From contig JABAQT010000057.1 of the NCBI GenBank assembly GCA_019187195.1, positions 2,378 through 60,690 of the forward strand: DNA of 58,313 nucleotides, in the 5' to 3' direction. Position 1 is the stretch's first letter. Every line of letters starts with the position of its first letter. The translations under genes and the position numbers were made by a program. Source of the stretch: Bryobacteraceae bacterium (GTDB taxonomy: Bacteria > Acidobacteriota > Terriglobia > Bryobacterales > Bryobacteraceae). The notes under the pieces were generated by a model. The model was given only the letters and a program-made list of their open reading frames with translations. It did not search any database and was not told where the DNA came from. Shown piece by piece: positions 31,443 to 39,706 of this stretch.

Positions 31443-32062
31443 CGAGGCCGCAACATTCGTTGGAAATCGGTGTTCAACAAGGTGTGACGGCAGTGGCGAG
31501 TTTGGAACGCGACGCCGAATTGATGCTCCGGGTCCGTGACGGCTGTACCGCCAGCTTTGCTATCCTGCTGGCGCGTCACCGCGGACCGGTCATTCATTTT
31601 CTGTACCGTATGGTGCAGCGCCAGTCCGTGGCGGAGGAACTGGCGCAGGAAGTGTTTCTTCGCGTGTACCGTTCGCGGGCCACCTATGAGCCCACCGCGA
31701 AGTTCACTACCTGGCTGTTCCGCATTGCAACCCACATGGCCCTTAACTGGATCCGTGACGGGAAGTATGAGAAGAACCAGGAAAGCCTCGATCCGGAGGT
31801 TGGAGAGGGATTGTCCCGCCAGATTCCGGACCGCGAGGCGACCGTCGAGCAGAAAATGATCCGCGAAGCCCGGTTCGCGGAGATAAGACAAGCGATCGCG
31901 GGTCTGCCGGAGAAGCAACGAGCCGCCGTCCTGATGCACAAGTATCAGGAGATGGAATACTCCCAAATCGCCCGCGCGCTCGACTGCTCGGAGTCGGCTG
32001 TGAAGTCACTCCTGTTCCGCGCCTACGAAACGCTGCGCGGACGCCTGGCACACCTCGCTTGA
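31439..32062 (+). CDS. RNA polymerase ECF sigma factor
   Basis: Extracytoplasmic-function sigma factor of up to 207 aa. Region 2 is seen in LLARHRGPVIHFLYRMVQRQ, VAEELAQEVFLRVYRSRATY and KFTTWLFRIATHMALNWIRD; region 4 in IAGLPEKQRAAVLMHKYQEM, EYSQIARALDCSESAVKSLL and FRAYETLRGRLA. GTG 31439 overlaps the gpsA stop; another GTG at about 31493, giving MASLERDAELM, is a plausible start. The following gene encodes a zinc-finger membrane anti-sigma factor, so the pair should respond to an envelope signal. Its position behind phospholipid genes hints at membrane stress; this is inference. Confidence 0.92.
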   Translation: MTRPQHSLEIGVQQGVTAVASLERDAELMLRVRDGCTASFAILLARHRGPVIHFLYRMVQRQSVAEELAQEVFLRVYRSRATYEPTAKFTTWLFRIATHMALNWIRDGKYEKNQESLDPEVGEGLSRQIPDREATVEQKMIREARFAEIRQAIAGLPEKQRAAVLMHKYQEMEYSQIARALDCSESAVKSLLFRAYETLRGRLAHLA

Positions 32063-32087
32063 GGGGTGTTTTGAGGGAAGGATCGAT

Positions 32088-32627
32088 ATGTTTGAAGTGA
32101 ACCGCGGGAATACAAAGGAACTCAGGGAATGCCCGCTGCGTGCGGGCGAGGAAAATGCCGCCCAGTTGCTTGATTACTGCCATCACAAACTGGCGCCGGA
32201 ACCGGCCTCGGCCTTCGAACGCCACATGGAGCATTGTCCGGCTTGCCGCGCCTTCGCCGAATCTCAAATGGCTGTCTGGAACGCCCTCGATGAGTTCGAG
32301 GCCATGCCCATCTCCGAAGACTTCGACCAACGCCTCTTCGCCCGCCTCGACGAGCAGGCGGCCCCGTGGTGGAGCCGCGTGTGGAACCGCATGGCCGCCT
32401 CCGGTCCGCGAATCTGGCGGCCGGCCATTCCCGTTGCCGCCGTCCTGCTGCTCGCCGCCGGCTTGTGGATCCACCCGTTCTCCGCTTCGGCGCCGCCCAC
32501 GGATCCGTCCATCGCGAAAAACCCGGATCACATCGACACCGAGCAGGTGGAAAGAACTCTCGAAGATATGGAGATGATCCGGCAGTTTACGGTTGCGGAC
32601 GCGCCGAATTCGAACCGGGATATGTAA
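32088..32627 (+). CDS. Anti-sigma factor with zf-HC2 zinc finger and one membrane helix
   Basis: A 179-aa partner of the sigma factor encoded 25 bp upstream. The N-terminal cytoplasmic part contains the zinc motif (CHHKLAPEPASAFERHMEHC with the following PAC, i.e. H-x3-C-x2-C), as in ZAS-type anti-sigma factors. One membrane helix lies at about residues 105-125 (PAIPVAAVLLLAAGLWIHPF), and a short acidic C-terminal tail (TEQVERTLEDMEMIRQF) would face the periplasm. It should hold the ECF factor at the membrane until a signal releases it. Next gene follows by 12 bp. Confidence 0.85.
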   Translation: MFEVNRGNTKELRECPLRAGEENAAQLLDYCHHKLAPEPASAFERHMEHCPACRAFAESQMAVWNALDEFEAMPISEDFDQRLFARLDEQAAPWWSRVWNRMAASGPRIWRPAIPVAAVLLLAAGLWIHPFSASAPPTDPSIAKNPDHIDTEQVERTLEDMEMIRQFTVADAPNSNRDM

Positions 32628-32639
32628 GGAAGACCTGAA

Positions 32640-33155
32640 ATGCTGACGCGCGCTCTCACTATCCTGTTCGGGCTCCTGCTGGTCTCTCCGCAGGCCGGGG
32701 CACAGGCGCGCAAGGGCGTCTTCCAGAAGGGGCCGTTAAGAAAGCGGCAGGAAGCTCGCCGGGCGCGGATGATCGACCGGCTCAACAACATGACCCCGGA
32801 GCAGCGCGAGCGCGCCTTGGACCGTCTTCCCGAGGAGCGCCGCAAACGCGTCGAGCGCAATCTCGAACGCTACAATGAACTCACACCCGAGCAGAAACAG
32901 CGCGTTCAGCGCTCGGCCCGCATCCTGGAAAACATGCCTCCGGAAAAACAGCAGGCCGTCCGCCAGGTCTACCGCCGCATGACGGCTCTGCCGCAGGACC
33001 GCCGTATCGAGATCCGCCGTGAGGTGAATCGCCTCAGCCGCATGCCGGCCGGAGAGCGCGAGGCGCATATGAAGAGCAGCGCCTTCAAGAGCAGGTTCTC
33101 GCCCGAGGAGCAGGGCATGGTCGAAGAACTGAGCAATCTCTTCCCGCCACGCTAG
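32640..33155 (+). CDS. Secreted DUF3106-like helical protein
   Basis: A 171-aa exported protein with a signal peptide (LTILFGLLLVSPQAGAQARK) and a highly charged helical body rich in Arg, Glu and Pro-start helices: LNNMTPEQRERALDRLPEER, YNELTPEQKQRVQRSARILE and LSRMPAGEREAHMKSSAFK. This matches DUF3106-type proteins, whose repeated L-x-x-M/L-x-P-E-Q/E-R pattern recalls periplasmic stress proteins of the Spy/CpxP kind. TAAGGA lies nine bases before the ATG. Last gene of the operon after the sigma/anti-sigma pair; a role as periplasmic modulator of that pair is inferred. Confidence 0.78.
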   Translation: MLTRALTILFGLLLVSPQAGAQARKGVFQKGPLRKRQEARRARMIDRLNNMTPEQRERALDRLPEERRKRVERNLERYNELTPEQKQRVQRSARILENMPPEKQQAVRQVYRRMTALPQDRRIEIRREVNRLSRMPAGEREAHMKSSAFKSRFSPEEQGMVEELSNLFPPR

Positions 33156-33172
33156 AAACCACCGTCCCGGGA

Positions 33173-34492
33173 TCAACTGGTGAGGATCTTGGTGATGTCG
33201 TTGTAAAGCACAAACACAACCATCATCATGAGGAAGACGAAGCCGGCCTTGAACACGGCTTCCTTCACCGTGGCGCTCAGGTCGCGGCGCATCAGCATCT
33301 CGATGAGCAGCACCATAATCTGGCCTCCATCGAGAATGGGGATGGGCAGAAGGTTGAAGATCGCCAGGTTCAGGCTGACCATGGCCATCAACCCGAAAAA
33401 GGACGACGGACCTTCGCGCGCCGCCTCGGTCGAGATTTGGGCGATCCGAATGGGTCCCTCGAGCGATTTCGGCGACATCCGCCGCTCCGCGATCCCCTTC
33501 AGGAATTGGAAGATCAGCCCGGCATTGCGCGCGTTCGCCTTCACGGACTCCTGGAACGCCTCGACCAGGGGAAGGGCGACGTAGGTGACCGGCGATTCCA
33601 ACCGCACGCCGATCAGCCACCGCGGCTGACCCTCGATGGTCTTGTAGCGTGGCGTGACTTCGACCGTCTGTTCCCGGCCATCACGCACATAGGTAAGGCT
33701 GACGGGCTTGCCGCCGGATGCCTTCATGATGTCATGCAGTTTGGGCGTCGAAAGGATCTTTTCCCCGTTCGCCTTCACCAGCAGGTCACCCTTTCTGAGC
33801 CCGGCGCTTTGCGCCGCCATGCCGGGTTCGACGCTCTCCACCTGGACCGGCATCTCTTCCGACCAGCCCGCGATTCCAACCCCGTTGCGCTCGTCAAGCA
33901 CCGGGGTTACCCGGATAACTTCCTGTTGCTTATTGGGATGCTCCACCAGAACCAGCATCGGCCGGTTCGCGCTGGCAATCTCCTTGAGCGAGATATCTTC
34001 CCATGTCGGGTTATTGACGTCGTCAACTCGCAGGATGCGATCGCCTTCCTTGATCCCCGCTTTCGCCGCCGCGCCGTCCGCCGTGACATAACCAACCAGC
34101 GGAGAATGCGTCACGGGCACTTTCGGGAAGTGGACGGTGAACAGGCCCGTGACCAGCGCCACCGCCAGCACGACATTCATGAACGGTCCCGCAAAGGCGA
34201 TCAGAAGCCGCTGCCACCTGGGCTTCGCCAGTACGGACCGGGGGTCCGTGGCGCCCTCCTCGCCCCCTTCCTGGCCCGCCATTTTCACATAGCCGCCGAA
34301 AAAGAATATCGCCGAGAAGCGGAAGTCCGTCTCCCCGCGCTTGAATCCGAACAGGCGCGGACCGAAGCCGAAGCTGAACGCTTCCACCTTGACATCAAAG
34401 ATCCGGGCTGCCCAATAATGTCCCAGCTCGTGGATCAGGATCATCACCCCGATCAGAACCAGCAGCCACCAAACATTCTCGAGAAAGTTCAT
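33173..34492 (-). CDS. rseP: Site-2 intramembrane metalloprotease RseP with two PDZ domains
   Basis: A 439-aa inner-membrane protease. The first helix carries HELGHYWAAR (zinc site), followed by the GFGPRLFGFKRGETDFRFS region and the GGYVKMAGQEG reentrant loop. Two PDZ domains lie at about residues 125-210 (VGYVTADGAAAKAGIKEGDR) and 215-295 (VESVEPGMAAQSAGLRKGD). The last metal ligand sits in FNLLPIPILDGGQ. RseP cleaves membrane anti-sigma factors and remnant signal peptides. It is downstream of dxr (5-bp gap), a pairing seen in many bacteria, and converges on an ECF sigma/anti-sigma operon that could be its client. Confidence 0.94.
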   Translation of the reverse strand: MNFLENVWWLLVLIGVMILIHELGHYWAARIFDVKVEAFSFGFGPRLFGFKRGETDFRFSAIFFFGGYVKMAGQEGGEEGATDPRSVLAKPRWQRLLIAFAGPFMNVVLAVALVTGLFTVHFPKVPVTHSPLVGYVTADGAAAKAGIKEGDRILRVDDVNNPTWEDISLKEIASANRPMLVLVEHPNKQQEVIRVTPVLDERNGVGIAGWSEEMPVQVESVEPGMAAQSAGLRKGDLLVKANGEKILSTPKLHDIMKASGGKPVSLTYVRDGREQTVEVTPRYKTIEGQPRWLIGVRLESPVTYVALPLVEAFQESVKANARNAGLIFQFLKGIAERRMSPKSLEGPIRIAQISTEAAREGPSSFFGLMAMVSLNLAIFNLLPIPILDGGQIMVLLIEMLMRRDLSATVKEAVFKAGFVFLMMMVVFVLYNDITKILTS

Positions 34493-34497
34493 GAAAG

Positions 34498-35703
34498 TTA
34501 CGCTTTCACCCCGGCGCGCCCGCGGCAGACTCCACGGGCCGCCTCTCTTGATTGGCGGTCTATTTCTAGAACGTCTCCGATGGAAGACGCCTCGCGGGGG
34601 CTCACCTGTTCCAGGGTCTCCTCCACTACCTCCGCGATCGCCGGAAACGGTATCTCTCCGGCGAGAAAAGCCTCCACCGCCACCTCATCCGCGGCATTCA
34701 AAGTGCATGCCGCCGAACCGCCGCTCCGCATCGCCTCGAAAGCCAGACGCAGAAGCGGAAACTTCTCATAATCGGGAGGCTGGAAATCCCAATGGCGAGC
34801 CTCTCTCCAGTCCAGCCGCGGAACGGGCGCTTCGTGCCGCTCCGGATACGTCAGCGCGTACTGGATCGGCATTCTCATGTCCGTTGCCGATACCTGGGCG
34901 ATCACGCTCCCGTCGCTATATTCCACCATGGCATGGATGGTGGACTGCGGATGCACCACCACTTCCACGTCCCGCGCCTCGAAATCGAACAGCCAGCAGG
35001 CCTCGATGACCTCGAAGCCCTTGTTCATCAACGTAGCCGAATCGATTGTGATGCGCTGGCCCATCTTCCATGTTGGATGATTCAAAGCTTGCGCCGGCGT
35101 CACGGTCGCCAGCATTTCCTTCGGTGTATTCCGAAAAGGACCACCGGACGCGGTCAGGATGAGCTTGCGAACCTCCTTGCGCAGCCCCGCGCGCAGACAC
35201 TGGTGCGCTCCGTTGTGCTCGCTGTCCACAGGCAATAGCTCAGTCCCCGATTCCCGCGCTGCTTTCATCACCAGATTCCCCGCCGCGACCAGGACCTCCT
35301 TGTTCGCCAGTCCCAGGGCTTTGCCGCGCTTGACGGCTTCGTAAGTGGCTTCTAGGCCGGACACCCCCACGATGGCCGACATCACGAAATCCACTTCCGG
35401 ATCAATCGATACCGCTACTCTCGCGGCCGCTCCGCTCGTCAACTCGGGCCACTCCGTCCTGGGAAATCCCGAATCCCGGAGAACACCTACTAGACGCTCC
35501 AGAATTTCATTCGTTGCAACCACGACCGCCTTGGGACGAAATTCCCGCACCTGATTGGCAAGCAACTCGACGTTGCGGCCAGCCACTAACGCAAACACTT
35601 GAAATCTATCGGCATTCCGCCGGATCACGTCCAGGGTGCTGGTTCCAATCGATCCGGTGGAGCCAAGGATTGTGACTTCCTTCACCCAAGGGAATGATAT
35701 CAC
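34498..35703 (-). CDS. dxr: 1-deoxy-D-xylulose 5-phosphate reductoisomerase
   Basis: Enzyme of the MEP isoprenoid pathway (401 aa): NADPH-dependent conversion of DXP to MEP. Visible signs: NADPH loop VTILGSTGSIGTSTLDVI, ALANKE-like block GLANKEVLVAAG, the substrate/metal block LLPVDSEHNGAHQCL, TASGGPFRNT, HPTWKMGQRITIDSATLMNKG and EVVVHPQSTIHAMVEYSDGSV. Start is uncertain: GTG 35703 or GTG 35685, neither with a clear ribosome-binding site. Followed by rseP. The leader contains a long perfect inverted repeat (35781-35848). Confidence 0.95.
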   Translation of the reverse strand: MISFPWVKEVTILGSTGSIGTSTLDVIRRNADRFQVFALVAGRNVELLANQVREFRPKAVVVATNEILERLVGVLRDSGFPRTEWPELTSGAAARVAVSIDPEVDFVMSAIVGVSGLEATYEAVKRGKALGLANKEVLVAAGNLVMKAARESGTELLPVDSEHNGAHQCLRAGLRKEVRKLILTASGGPFRNTPKEMLATVTPAQALNHPTWKMGQRITIDSATLMNKGFEVIEACWLFDFEARDVEVVVHPQSTIHAMVEYSDGSVIAQVSATDMRMPIQYALTYPERHEAPVPRLDWREARHWDFQPPDYEKFPLLRLAFEAMRSGGSAACTLNAADEVAVEAFLAGEIPFPAIAEVVEETLEQVSPREASSIGDVLEIDRQSREAARGVCRGRAGVKA

Positions 35704-35780
35704 GAGCGGCTCGTTACGAAGTACCCGTTAACGGTGGTTTGTACTGGGGAGGATCGCGGAGGAAGAAAACCCTTTCGGGC

Positions 35781-35848
35781 GCCGGGGAGGTTTGCTTCAG
35801 GGGTCTTTATGAGGTTAGTCTCGCTTTGGTGGGAGTTGCCTCCCCGGC
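35781..35848 (-). other. Long perfect inverted repeat in the dxr leader
   Basis: GCCGGGGAGG at 35781-35790 and CCTCCCCGGC at 35839-35848 are perfect 10-bp arms around a 48-nt interior. On the minus strand the element lies 78-145 nt upstream of the dxr start and is followed by CCCGAAAGGG and a TTTTC run (just below 35781), which looks like a small GNRA-capped hairpin. It may be a structured leader RNA or a terminator of the upstream dehydrogenase gene. It matches no riboswitch class that I know, and it lacks the T-arm of a tRNA. Confidence 0.45.
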
Positions 35849-35899
35849 TTACTTCCAATAATAGAATATGAAATTCTGGAATGCAACAGAAATCGGAAA

Positions 35900-36802
35900 C
35901 TATTTTTGGGAGTCTTTCACCTCGATGCCGGTCCATCCTTCTAACACTTTGATCGTAGAGCAGATATCTTCATCGCCATGACCCTGGGCAATCGCCGCCC
36001 GGAACATCTGCTGCGTCAGCGCGGTTAGAGGAAGGGGTACATCCAGCTCTTTCCCCGAATCCAGCATCAGCCCGATGTCCTTGTGCATCCACTTTACGGA
36101 AAAGTTCGTCTCGAAGTTCCGGGCGAACAGGAACGGAGCTTTATAGCTGATCAAACCGCTCTTGGCGGCGCTCTTGTCGAGGATCTCGAGCATCAGTTTC
36201 GGGTCAACTCCGGCCTTTGTACTCAACACGATACCCTCGTTAAAGGCTTGCAGGATGTTGGACAGCACGAGATTCTGCGTCAGCTTGGCGTTCATCCCCA
36301 TGCTGTGGCCGCCGCAGTAGAACAACTGCTTTCCCATCACCTCGAAGTAGGGCTTCACTTTGTCGAAGATTTCCTTGTCTCCGCCGACCATGAAGGTGAG
36401 CGTACCGCCTTCCGCCCCGGGTTTTGATCCCGTGCAGGGAGCGTCCATGAAATGCACGCCCTTCTCTTTGAGAACATCACGCATCTTCAAGCTATGGCTG
36501 GGAGCCACGGTGCTCGCGTCCACGACGATCGCACCGGGCGTTAGCGCCTCGATGAGCCCATCCTTACCAGTGATGACCTGGGCGGACATATCAGTATCTC
36601 CGACGCACAGGAAGATGACGCTGGCGTGCGCGGCAACCTGCTTCGGGGTCTCACAGGCTATACCGCTGTTTTCCTCACCCGCGAGCTTGATCGCCTTGCC
36701 CGCCGAGTTCGACCACAGCGCCACGTCATGCCCCGCGCGAATGAGATTCCGCGCCATCGGGTAGCCCATGATCCCCAAACCTAGAAATCCAAGCTTTGCC
36801 AC
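35900..36802 (-). CDS. 3-hydroxyisobutyrate dehydrogenase-family reductase
   Basis: NAD(P)-dependent beta-hydroxyacid dehydrogenase of 300 aa. Signs: LGFLGLGIMGYPMARNLIRA at the N-terminus (Rossmann loop plus family signature), VDASTVAPSHS, FMDAPCTGSKPGAEGGTLTF (substrate loop), GMNAKLTQNLVLSNILQAFN with the catalytic Lys, and KWMHKDIGLMLD. This family includes tartronate semialdehyde and succinic semialdehyde reductases. I chose GTG 36802 because AAGGAGG (complement of 36808-36814) lies at ideal distance; an in-frame start 36 nt upstream lacks this. Stands alone, in the same direction as dxr about 200 bp downstream. Confidence 0.9.
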   Translation of the reverse strand: MAKLGFLGLGIMGYPMARNLIRAGHDVALWSNSAGKAIKLAGEENSGIACETPKQVAAHASVIFLCVGDTDMSAQVITGKDGLIEALTPGAIVVDASTVAPSHSLKMRDVLKEKGVHFMDAPCTGSKPGAEGGTLTFMVGGDKEIFDKVKPYFEVMGKQLFYCGGHSMGMNAKLTQNLVLSNILQAFNEGIVLSTKAGVDPKLMLEILDKSAAKSGLISYKAPFLFARNFETNFSVKWMHKDIGLMLDSGKELDVPLPLTALTQQMFRAAIAQGHGDEDICSTIKVLEGWTGIEVKDSQK

Positions 36803-36807
36803 AAGTT

Positions 36808-36814
36808 CCTCCTT
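36808..36814 (-). promoter_or_regulatory. Ribosome-binding site deciding the GTG start at 36802
   Basis: On the minus strand AAGGAGG is followed by five bases and GTG. It is a near-perfect anti-16S match and sets the dehydrogenase start at a GTG codon rather than the upstream ATG. Confidence 0.75.
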
Positions 36815-37016
36815 CAGAATGATTCCCGGAACTGCCATTGTACACCGGGGCTTACAGGGGGAGGAACAGGCGAGGAAACAAAGGGTGCGCGACGTGAGGA
36901 TGCGGAAAGCAACAAGGATGGCCGCCCGGCCCTGCTGCTCGCTCGCATAGGCTGCGGAGGGATTCTTCCGCGATCCGCCGGGCCGGATTTCTCACCGTGC
37001 GGACGTGGAGAATCGC

Positions 37017-37271
37017 TTAAACGCTTGCCGTCCGCACCCCGCCGTCAGCATCCGCCTTAGCGGATTCCGCCTGGAGCTGGCTCAGAAGCATCCGCAAAGC
37101 CAACAGATCCAGAAACTGGAAGGTAGCCGATGCGACATTCGCCATCTCCTCCTCGCCCTGGACAACGTGCCTTCGAATCACGGTTCGGAGTTCATCGACG
37201 GACACGCCGAGCGCCTCCGCGGCTTCCGTCTCGGAGTAGTGGCTCTTGGCCTGCTTGTTTGTTGGAGTCAT
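37017..37271 (-). CDS. Small HTH-like protein, unknown function
   Basis: An 84-aa protein. Its middle, YSETEAAEALGVSVDELRTV followed by IRRHVVQ, reads like the helix-turn-helix of an Xre/MerR-like excisionase domain: AAEALGVSVDELRTVI has the A-x3-G spacing of HTH turns. A hydrophobic helix follows (FQFLDLLALRMLLSQLQAE). No catalytic motifs. It stands alone in a 670-bp stretch between the dehydrogenase and the PLP-enzyme gene and has ordinary codon use, so I consider it real. Could be a small DNA-binding protein; there is no evidence for its target. Confidence 0.6.
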   Translation of the reverse strand: MTPTNKQAKSHYSETEAAEALGVSVDELRTVIRRHVVQGEEEMANVASATFQFLDLLALRMLLSQLQAESAKADADGGVRTASV

Positions 37272-37473
37272 GCCGGTATTGCGTACTGATCAATTGCAGG
37301 ATAAGATTCCGGGACCTGTTTCACCAATACGGCGATGTTCTTATTTGATCCATCGATTGTTCTGACGGATTCAGCCCCACCCCCTACTAAGGTTGTGAGG
37401 CGGCAAGGCCAATTGAATTAAGGCTGTCCGGGACCGTCCGGCGGCGGTACACTCAGCATGGAACCATTTTCCT
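37272..37473. other. Intergenic region between two divergent genes
   Basis: About 200 bp with lower GC content at 37285-37350 than the surroundings. It must hold promoters for the small HTH-like gene (minus) and the PLP-enzyme gene (plus). I see no convincing -35/-10 pair; TACACT at 37448-37453 could be a -10 box for the plus gene. No RNA gene seen. Confidence 0.3.
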
Positions 37474-38715
37474 ATGCCTCACAAAAACCCATACGTGCGG
37501 CCTGATACCGCCGTCCTGACCCGTGGGTTCGATCCCGCGCTCAGCGTCGGCTCGGCGCGGCCGGCGGTTTTTCGCAGCTCTACCTATGTCTTTACGTCTC
37601 CCGAGGCGGCCGAACGTGCCTTCGCCATCATGGGCGGCCGCGAGCAGGCGCTCCCCGGCGAACACGTCGATCTCATCTACAGCCGCTTCAATCACCCCAA
37701 CGCCGAAATTCTCGAGGAACAGATTATCCCCCTCGAACCCGGCGCCCAGGCAGCGGCCGCCTTCAATTCCGGCATGGCGGCCATCATGACCTCCATTCTT
37801 GCCTTCGCGCGCCCCGGCGACCACATTGTCTACACAGTGCCTCTCTACGGCGGCACACAGCACTTCATCCACGGCTTTCTCGAACCCTTCGGCATCCGCG
37901 GCGCCGCCGTCCGCGCGGGCCAAACCGCGCAACTCGCCGAGGCCATCCGCGCCACGCCAAACCTGCGGATCGTCCTCATCGAGACCCCAGCCAATCCCAC
38001 TCTTGTCATGACGGGCATTCGGGACGCCGTCTCCGCCGCCGCCCAACTCGATCCGAGGCCTCTGGTCATGGTTGACAATACGTTCCTCGGCCCGGCGTTC
38101 CAGCATCCGCTTACTCACGGGGCCGACATTGTCCTCTATTCCGCCACCAAGTATCTTGGCGGCTTCAGCGACATGCTCGGCGGCGTCGCCCTCACCAGCG
38201 ACACGGAACACATCCGCCAGATCAAGAGCAAGCGCGGACTGTTTGGAAACATCCTCCAGCCGGACGAGTGCTGGATTCTCGACTCGCGCCTGCCTACCGT
38301 GCCGTTACGCATGAATCGCGCGGGCAAGAACGCGCAGCGCATCGCCGAACGTCTCGCCTCGCATCGCAACATCCGCAGAATCTACTATCCCTCGCTGTTC
38401 GATGATCCCGAACAGGCGCGCATTCGCGACGCGCAGTGCGATTACCCCGGAGCCATCATCTCGATCGACCTCAAGGGCGGCAAGCCCGCTGCTTTCGAGT
38501 TCCTGCGCAGCCTCCACCTCGCCCGCAACGCCGTCTCGCTTGGCGGCGTGGAAACGCTGGTCTGCCATCCCAAGTCCACCACTCACTCCTCGGTTTCGGA
38601 AGAGGAGCTGGAGATTGCCGGCGTCACCGATGGCCTGGTGCGGGTCTCCGTGGGAATCGAAGACTGGCGCGACCTGCTTGCCGACTTCGAGCGCGCGCTC
38701 GATCTGGCGGGCTAG
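37474..38715 (+). CDS. Cystathionine gamma-synthase-family PLP enzyme
   Basis: A 413-aa enzyme of the Cys/Met-metabolism PLP family (cystathionine synthases/lyases, methionine gamma-lyase, O-acylhomoserine sulfhydrylases). Visible: SSTYVFTSPEAAERAF, YSRFNHPNAEILEEQI, AAAFNSGMAAIMTSIL (cofactor phosphate loop), LYGGTQHFIHG (Tyr stacking region), ETPANPTLVMTGI, VDNTFLGPAFQHPL, the PLP lysine in LYSATKYLGGFSDM, and ETLVCHPKSTTHSSV at the end. Whether it makes or breaks down sulfur amino acids cannot be decided from the sequence. Monocistronic in appearance. Confidence 0.9.
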   Translation: MPHKNPYVRPDTAVLTRGFDPALSVGSARPAVFRSSTYVFTSPEAAERAFAIMGGREQALPGEHVDLIYSRFNHPNAEILEEQIIPLEPGAQAAAAFNSGMAAIMTSILAFARPGDHIVYTVPLYGGTQHFIHGFLEPFGIRGAAVRAGQTAQLAEAIRATPNLRIVLIETPANPTLVMTGIRDAVSAAAQLDPRPLVMVDNTFLGPAFQHPLTHGADIVLYSATKYLGGFSDMLGGVALTSDTEHIRQIKSKRGLFGNILQPDECWILDSRLPTVPLRMNRAGKNAQRIAERLASHRNIRRIYYPSLFDDPEQARIRDAQCDYPGAIISIDLKGGKPAAFEFLRSLHLARNAVSLGGVETLVCHPKSTTHSSVSEEELEIAGVTDGLVRVSVGIEDWRDLLADFERALDLAG

Positions 38716-38778
38716 CGGCGGTTTCGTTTTCGCCCCGCTCAGCACTTCCCCGCGGCAAGGCGTAACATCGTGGTAGGT

Positions 38779-39705
38779 ATGTCTGCATTCACGGTCCACC
38801 TCACCGCCGATAACGCCTACGCGATCTACACCGGTACTGGCCGGAAGGTGGATTCCTATTGGGGAAAACAGATCAAGCTCGGCCCCATGGAGACCGGCAA
38901 GGCGGAGCACGTCGAGATTCCGGTTGCCTCACCTTTCTCCTTCTTATACATAGCGGCCTGGAGCGACCGCGCCGGCAACCAGGGATTGCGCGCCACGGTG
39001 CAGTGCGCCTCGTGGAATTCGGACGCGCTGAGCGGGGACGCCACGCGCTGGCAGGTGCTGCCGGCCCGGTCCGCATTCGGCAACGTCCTGCTCGATATGG
39101 AAGAACCAGGTAAGGAACCACAGCCAGCCGCATTCAGCAGCCGCCGCGGGGCCGAACTGGTGACTACCTTTCCCGTTTTCGATCCGGTGAAACTTACCGG
39201 GTTGCTGCGCAATCCGCGATGGGAACGTATCGCGGTGGAAGCGGGGACCGAGGGACTTCCCTCCGTGGCCGGGGTGGAAGGCTATTGGATGTGGTACAAC
39301 GACGGTTCGCAACCCTCGGCGTTCACGCCGGGGCACAATCACGGTGAACCGCTCATCTTCCGGGCCCTTCCGGATCCCACGAGAGGAGCGCCTTTTCCGC
39401 TCGATGTGAAGTTCAAGCCGGACATGCCGCTGCCGGACATGGTGAACGCGGACTTCCTCGCGCTCCTCGATCCGATGTCTTATCCGGAATCGATGGAGAA
39501 CCTGGAAGCGCTCGAGGAGTTCCTGAGATCCTGCGGTACAGTTACCACGGAGATTCGGGGCGCGGGCGACGACCTTGAATTGTCGCGGAGGCGCGCCCGG
39601 AAGATCGTGAACTGGCTGAAGTCGCAGGGCGTAGACCTGCCGCTCTCAGTGGAGGAGCATGGGGTTCCGCGGCCCGGGCATGGGGTGGAAGTCACCTTCT
39701 GGTAG
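38779..39705 (+). CDS. Protein with C-terminal OmpA-like domain, no signal peptide
   Basis: A 308-aa protein. The N-terminal part opens as a beta-sandwich-like sequence (FTVHLTADNAYAIYTGTGR), reminiscent of modules that bind carbohydrate or decorate surfaces. The C-terminal 85 residues follow the OmpA/MotB peptidoglycan-binding pattern: TTEIRGAGDDLELSRRRARK (the D and the R that bind diaminopimelate), IVNWLKSQGVDLPLSVEEHG and a final strand GVEVTFW. Yet no signal peptide or membrane helix is present. Start chosen at ATG 38779; GTG 38770 is possible. Convergent with the GNAT gene one base beyond its end. Function not known. Confidence 0.65.
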   Translation: MSAFTVHLTADNAYAIYTGTGRKVDSYWGKQIKLGPMETGKAEHVEIPVASPFSFLYIAAWSDRAGNQGLRATVQCASWNSDALSGDATRWQVLPARSAFGNVLLDMEEPGKEPQPAAFSSRRGAELVTTFPVFDPVKLTGLLRNPRWERIAVEAGTEGLPSVAGVEGYWMWYNDGSQPSAFTPGHNHGEPLIFRALPDPTRGAPFPLDVKFKPDMPLPDMVNADFLALLDPMSYPESMENLEALEEFLRSCGTVTTEIRGAGDDLELSRRRARKIVNWLKSQGVDLPLSVEEHGVPRPGHGVEVTFW

Positions 39706-39706
39706 A

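Noticed and set aside
35781..35848. tRNA gene
   Set aside because: The outer arms could mimic an acceptor stem, but there is no T-arm motif, no D-arm and no anticodon arm.
36839..37016. Terminator-like GC-rich inverted repeats around 36970-36990
   Set aside because: ATCCG and CGGAT arms are only five bases and are not followed by a T-run in the direction of the adjacent gene; too weak to list.
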